Shown: positions 60,401-64,000 of the stretch, piece after piece | Position numbering within the stretch: the first letter of the stretch is position 1 | Layout: every line of letters starts with the position of its first letter | Source: Plazaster borealis | Taxonomy: Eukaryota > Echinodermata > Asteroidea > Forcipulatida > Labidiasteridae | DNA: 64,000 bases | Assembly (NCBI GenBank): GCA_021014325.1 | Contig: CM037472.1 | Span: 12,633,063-12,697,062, forward strand | Reading direction: 5' to 3' | Translations under genes and position numbers: made by a program | Notes under the pieces: generated by a model | What the model was told of the DNA's origin: nothing | What the model saw: the letters and a program-made list of their open reading frames with translations, nothing else | The model's database searches: none

Positions 60401-62235
60401 CATTCCAGCCGAAACTTATGACGCCTTGTGAAGGTTCATTTAAGTGTGGAATAAATTGATAATTTTAAGTGAATCTAAACAATGTTCGAATAATTTTTCT
60501 ATTTTTAGGTATAATGGGTAATATTTCTTTCTGTAAATCATTAATCCTGAAGATGTAATTTCTTTTTTACTCAAATGCAAGTCCTGCAAGTACCGGTACT
60601 ATGTAACAATTAACATTGTTCATACTCTTAACATTTTCCCATCAGTTTCGTGTAACAGGAACATCAGTGTGCTTGGATACATTGGGTCTAAAACTACCCA
60701 ATCATCAACTTGGTGCAAGCGGTTGTCATGGTTTTGGCGGCAACCAAGAGTTCCACTTAGGTACCACTGGTAGGATTCAATTCGATGAGTATTGTCTTAT
60801 GCCGTCACCATCCAAGACCTACGTTAAATTGAGCCGCTGCAGGGAAAGTCACCGAAAAGTTGGGGATGTGGAGTATTGGTCTTTTAGCCAGGTAAGTTGA
60901 ACGCTGGAACAAACACAGAATGCTGTGATGAGTTCAATCTGAGTTCATTTTTTAATTTTACTACATTGTTACAAGACAAAATTGCATGTATGTCAAGATT
61001 TCAAAGGCCTAAACAAATACGCTAAAATGTGCATATATTTGCATATTTTAAATAAGACAATAATAGAAACAGTTATGCAACCCAAAACAGCAAATGGGAA
61101 AAAATACAAGACAAAATTATAACATTTATTTAAAACGAATGTTGCTGTTTAAAGGCACTGTACACGTTTGGTAATTACTCAAAATATATTAACATAAAAA
61201 CTTACCTGGTAACGAGCAACGGAGAGCTGTTGATAGTATTATAATAAAACATTGCGAGAAACGACTCCCTCTGAAGTAACGTAGTTTTTGGGAAAGAGGT
61301 AATTTCTCACTAAAATAATAAAAACTTCTTGCAAGAAGTTTTTATTCCTATCTGGAAGCACACAATTTGTACAACAAGGGTGTTTTTTTCTTTCATCATT
61401 TTCTTGCAACTTCGATGACCAATTGAGCCCAAATTTTCACAGGCTTGCTATTTTATGCATTTGTTGGGATACACCATGTGAGAACACTGGTCTTCGACAA
61501 TTACCAAACGTTTTCAGTGCCTTTAAAGAAGGGTTAGAGCAGGGATTTTAGTTGTGTTTCTGAAAGAAACCATGAGTCTGTGGACAATCAATTCATGCAC
61601 CGGTAATGATCGTCGGCTATATTAATGGTGTCATAAATAGAATTTTCACAGGTCTCTTCGGTTAAAGGCAGGGTATACTTTTGGTAATTGTCAAAGACCA
61701 GTATCCTCACTTGGTGCATCCCAACATATCCATTAAACAACAAACCTGTGAAAAACTTTAAGCTCAATCGGTCATTGCAAACACCAGAAAAAAAGTGGGG
61801 GAAAACCTCAAGTGTTTTCACTATTTTCAAACATCGAGTTTTTGACTCATGAGATCAAAACTAATTGTTTTACTCATTTCGCAAAAACTATAGCATTTAA
61901 AGCAAAACAAATTCAAAGGGAGTTTCCCATCATAACCATCTTGATACCACGTAAGTTATGTGTGAATCTGTGAACATATATATTTTTACTCTTTTGACCA
62001 ATGTTACAAACACCCTTTAAACCTGTGACAGATTCACCATGCATTACATCGAGACTTTTGTAAATCTAAAACCATCTTCGTTTTCCATTTGTACTTTCAG
62101 GAAAGTGGTTTGATTCGTTTGAAAGCGACCAATTTGTGTATAGATGTTGATACAAGCAAGAAAAATGAAGTTACTCTCGCAGAGTGTGACAAAAACAGCA
62201 AGCGGCAAAAATTTACCGCCAATAAAGTGGCTTGA
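51476..62235 (+). CDS. Polypeptide N-acetylgalactosaminyltransferase (GALNT10-like)
   Basis: Ten exons join to 602 residues: 51476-51598, 54907-55196, 55982-56148, 56746-56959, 57376-57552, 58263-58380, 58559-58678, 59091-59309, 60646-60891, 62101-62235. It is a type II Golgi enzyme that transfers GalNAc from UDP-GalNAc to Ser/Thr, the first step of mucin O-glycosylation. Seen: anchor at about residues 14-31, a stem, GT27 catalytic domain with VVMVDDMSD, metal-binding [24 protein letters not shown] and GHIYR, then a ricin-type lectin domain. Lectin repeats alpha (CLD, NQEF) and gamma (CID, QKF) look intact; beta (YCLMPS) lacks the CLD aspartate. [20 protein letters not shown] and [11 protein letters not shown] resemble GALNT10 most, from memory. 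The usual F(H/Y)NE motif reads FANE. Length fits the family. The ATG follows an in-frame stop. Confidence 0.93.
52041..52415 (+). mobile_element. TTAA-type MITE, family A, copy 3 (GALNT intron 1)
   Basis: Internal landmarks match copy 1. Termini are decayed (TAAAGGTGTCGTAAACGTTT and TTTAGTGCCTTTAA). Confidence 0.7.
53261..53619 (-). mobile_element. TTAA-type MITE, family A, copy 4 (inverted, GALNT intron 1)
   Basis: Same family in the opposite orientation; it ends in CAAACGTGTACGATAACCTT. It lies 850 bp from copy 3, so the pair could fold back in the pre-mRNA. Confidence 0.7.
55576..55912. repeat. Interleaved palindromic repeat block in GALNT intron 2
   Basis: About 340 bp made of two alternating words and their complements: a CACGTCAATATT / AATATTGACGTG word and a CAAATCGCAAATATT / AATATTTGCGATTTG word, joined by TG(G)TGCACC-like linkers. 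Because both words occur in both orientations, large parts can pair as hairpins or cruciforms. It starts 379 nt after exon 2 and ends 70 nt before exon 3. TGACGT, a CREB/ATF half site, recurs throughout. Confidence 0.85.
56206..56345. mobile_element. Short foldback MITE (GGCTACGGCTACG type)
   Basis: About 140 bp in GALNT intron 3. The left arm GCGGCTACTGCAACGGCTAC is roughly inverted in the right arm (TAGCCGTAGCCGTACAGTAG). Related copies lie at 50829-50890 and 57815-57930. Confidence 0.55.
57018..57325 (+). mobile_element. TTAA-flanked MITE, family A, copy 5 (internal deletion)
   Basis: Ends TTAAAGGCACTGTACACGTT and TTCAGTGCCTTTAA. About 65 bp around the CAATTGAGCC landmark are missing compared with copy 7. 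It ends 51 nt before GALNT exon 5. Confidence 0.75.
57815..57930 (+). mobile_element. Second copy of the GGCTACGGCTACG-type MITE
   Basis: GCCGTATTCGAATTGGCGGC and CTACGGCTACGACTGTTGC match the element at 56206. The right arm is decayed. Confidence 0.5.
59457..59844 (-). mobile_element. TTAA-flanked MITE, family A, copy 6 (inverted, GALNT intron 8)
   Basis: Ends TTTAAAGGCACTTATGGACA and GTCCAGTGCCTTTAA. Carries the family landmarks in reverse, plus a different central hairpin (GAAAAAGGTTTCAGGCCTGA). Confidence 0.75.
60022..60387. mobile_element. TTAA-type MITE, family B
   Basis: Inverted ends AAAGGAACATTACAGAATTGG and CCAGTTCTGTAACGTTCCTTT, unlike family A but of the same size and with the same TTAA-type ends. 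A short motif about CTGTAGAAGTTTGAGATCGATC parallels family A's AAATTTGGGCTCAATTGGTC. Confidence 0.65.
61149..61526 (+). mobile_element. TTAA-flanked MITE, family A, copy 7
   Basis: Near-complete copy. Ends TTTAAAGGCACTGTACACGTT and TTTTCAGTGCCTTTAA. Confidence 0.75.
61662..62020 (-). mobile_element. TTAA-flanked MITE, family C, 136 bp from copy 7
   Basis: Starts TTAAAGGCAGGGTATACTTT, then shares GTCAAAGACCAGTATCCTCACTT-like text with family A, but its second half differs (CATCGAGTTTTTGACTCATG) and it ends ACAAACACCCTTTAA. A recombinant or sister family. Confidence 0.6.
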
Positions 62236-64000
62236 AACGAGCCATTCTCCAATGAACGAACTGATTGAGAAGTAAAACTTCGACCATGCTTCGACATCAC
62301 ATCAACATTGACTGAAATATGGTTGTTTAGTATGCTATGGTGTTATACCGCAAAGTAGTCTGATGAAATATAAAAACTCAAGATTGCCCGAGGCTGCTGT
62401 CTATCTCATCTCTTCAACGCTGTTGACAAATTGCGGGAAAATAATGGGTTTTTTTGTTCAGCGATAATTTTAGTTTTCAACCATTACCCTTGGATGACAA
62501 AAACAAAAATGTTCACTTACTAATTGGTTGCTGCTTCATTAGTTTTTCCATTAGACTGAAATTAATAACAAAGGAGTATGGTTTATTGTTCTCGCCGAAC
62601 CTTAGAGCATAGAGCTAGCTTAGAGTGACCACAGTGCTCACCAACATCCAGAAAATATAAATAATTAATCAATCAGATGCAGCTTAATTTATCATGTTCA
62701 ATGTGGATATGTGTAATAATGGATGGCAAGCGAATTTGAGTTGATTTTGGAGTTTTTCATTACACGCTTTCGCAGGTTTAGTTTTTCAGAGATTTAGTTT
62801 CTTCTTCTTTTTCATTAATCTAAACATTTGAGGCTTTAGTTTTTGTAAAATTTTCCGTCGTTTAAACCTTATTCCTTCTTTTGGTATGCAAAGAAAACAT
62901 TGTTATAACTTTGTATCAAAAGATGCATGTACATTCAAGCAAGAGCAGTTACAGTTTCAGTGGGGTTAATTATTTGTTTATTATTGAAGTGAGCTGTCCC
63001 ACGCCAATTAAGGGGAAGAGGGAAGAATGGTTCTGTAATTAACGTAGTACTTGTAAACAATGGCACACAGAACAATATAAAATACCATACAATCAATGCG
63101 AAGGTCAAAGGTCAACACATCCCCACAATATACAACATTTAACTGTCAGGTTATCCCCAAACAATACATACTGTATGCTTTCTGGGCATTATTAATAACA
63201 TAAGAGGCGTGGCAAGAGCCATGCTCCATTCAAAATCGAAAGAATCTACGAGAGACAATAAATATTCCTCTTTTCTTGCTCAGAACCAAAAGAAAGCTCG
63301 TAAAATTAATGCGCGATGCAAGTTTACCAGAAAGACCCATCCTGACATTTATTCCAATCAATATTATACACTTTACAGTGAATCACATTGATTTTAGAGT
63401 ATTTACATATAAATAATATCCAACATTAATGACAAAGCTTTAGTAGTAGACTTTGAATTACTTTCTGTGGAAGGACACGGACATAGGGGGGGGGGGGTCA
63501 CACCTACAAATGTATAAGTGTCTAATAATTAGAATGTTTCTCCCTACATTATTGTTGTTATTATTTATGTATGTATGTAAATGTTTATGAACATCTTGCC
63601 TGATTTATCGCCAACAAACCAAATTCTAAAGCAATTATAAAACAATTTAGAAAATCAACCAAAAAATCTAAAACACGTGAGCGGATTTTTTGTTAATTGT
63701 TATCAAATACTGTTAATTTAAGGTTAATGTTGGCTATAAAAATAAAAATAAATAATAATTATACGATATTTTTATTAACTTATTTTTACAACGATTGAGA
63801 TGGTTGCTAGGGAGACCGTTTACAAGTCGTCTAAAATTCCTGGCTGCATGACGTAATTACGTCTCACATTTAGTTACATTGTCTTTTGATACTTATTGTA
63901 ACGGTGTAGTGTCTAATAAAATAAAACATGTGGGTTACGAAAATAGTCGATACAATCACTCAGTACGGTTAGCTCGTAACATAAGTATTTCGTATAGAAA
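62236..64000 (+). other. GALNT 3' UTR and downstream noncoding DNA
   Basis: No further exon is recognised. The first canonical AATAAA after the stop is at 63257, about 1 kb downstream, so a long 3' UTR is possible. A G11 run lies near 63487. The 60-codon frame at 63209 has no domain and is not called. Confidence 0.45.

Noticed and set aside
1..64000. CRISPR array, operons or prokaryotic signals
   Set aside because: The window is eukaryotic: spliced genes, SINEs and MITEs. Tandem repeats here have no spacers of CRISPR type.

Overview
This is eukaryotic DNA: genes are split by GT-AG introns, TEs and microsatellites are dense, and telomeric repeats are TTAGGG. The gene content (an astacin-EGF-CUB protease of the sea-urchin BP10/SpAN type, a small CUB protein, a GALNT) and the many TTAA-flanked foldback repeats suggest a deuterostome, most likely an echinoderm, perhaps a sea star. 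The species assignment is inference.

Layout. 1-12 kb is AT-rich and gene-poor, with foldback MITEs and an 804-bp PIF/Harbinger element (5006-5809) carrying the N-terminal part of a transposase. 12.1-25.2 kb is a cluster of extracellular-protein genes. On the minus strand, nine exons (21340 down to 15005) join in frame into a complete 440-residue secreted astacin protease. Three further minus exons (13959-12142) encode a second CUB domain and may be an alternative 3' end. On the plus strand, 22618-25147 encodes a secreted 191-residue single-CUB protein. The last two genes are divergent, each with a TATA box. 25.8-33.3 kb is repeat debris: an orphan P450 exon with an in-frame stop, a broken retroelement ORF, minisatellites, and a duplicated module carrying a Helitron-like hairpin.

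33.4-47.3 kb is the most unusual part. It is a tandem array of eight ~1.42-kb units plus a partial one. Each unit carries on its minus strand a perfect tRNA-type box A and box B followed about 240 bp on by a T5 terminator, so each could be a ~310-nt pol III transcription unit. Each unit also carries a short TTAGGG run. In two units a pure telomeric block (1807 bp and 66 bp) is inserted at exactly the same base. 47.4-50.7 kb holds diverged tandem duplications.

51.5-62.2 kb (+) is a complete ten-exon polypeptide GalNAc-transferase of 602 residues, GALNT10-like by its motifs. Its introns hold several TTAA MITEs and a ~340-bp block of interleaved palindromes. 62.2-64 kb is probable 3' UTR and noncoding DNA.

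Functionally, the two complete minus/plus CUB genes would act in the extracellular matrix or extra-embryonic space, and the GALNT in the Golgi, where it starts O-glycans. No functional link between them is visible. All exon joins are manual and come from reading frame, GT-AG sites and domain continuity; no transcripts or database searches were available.
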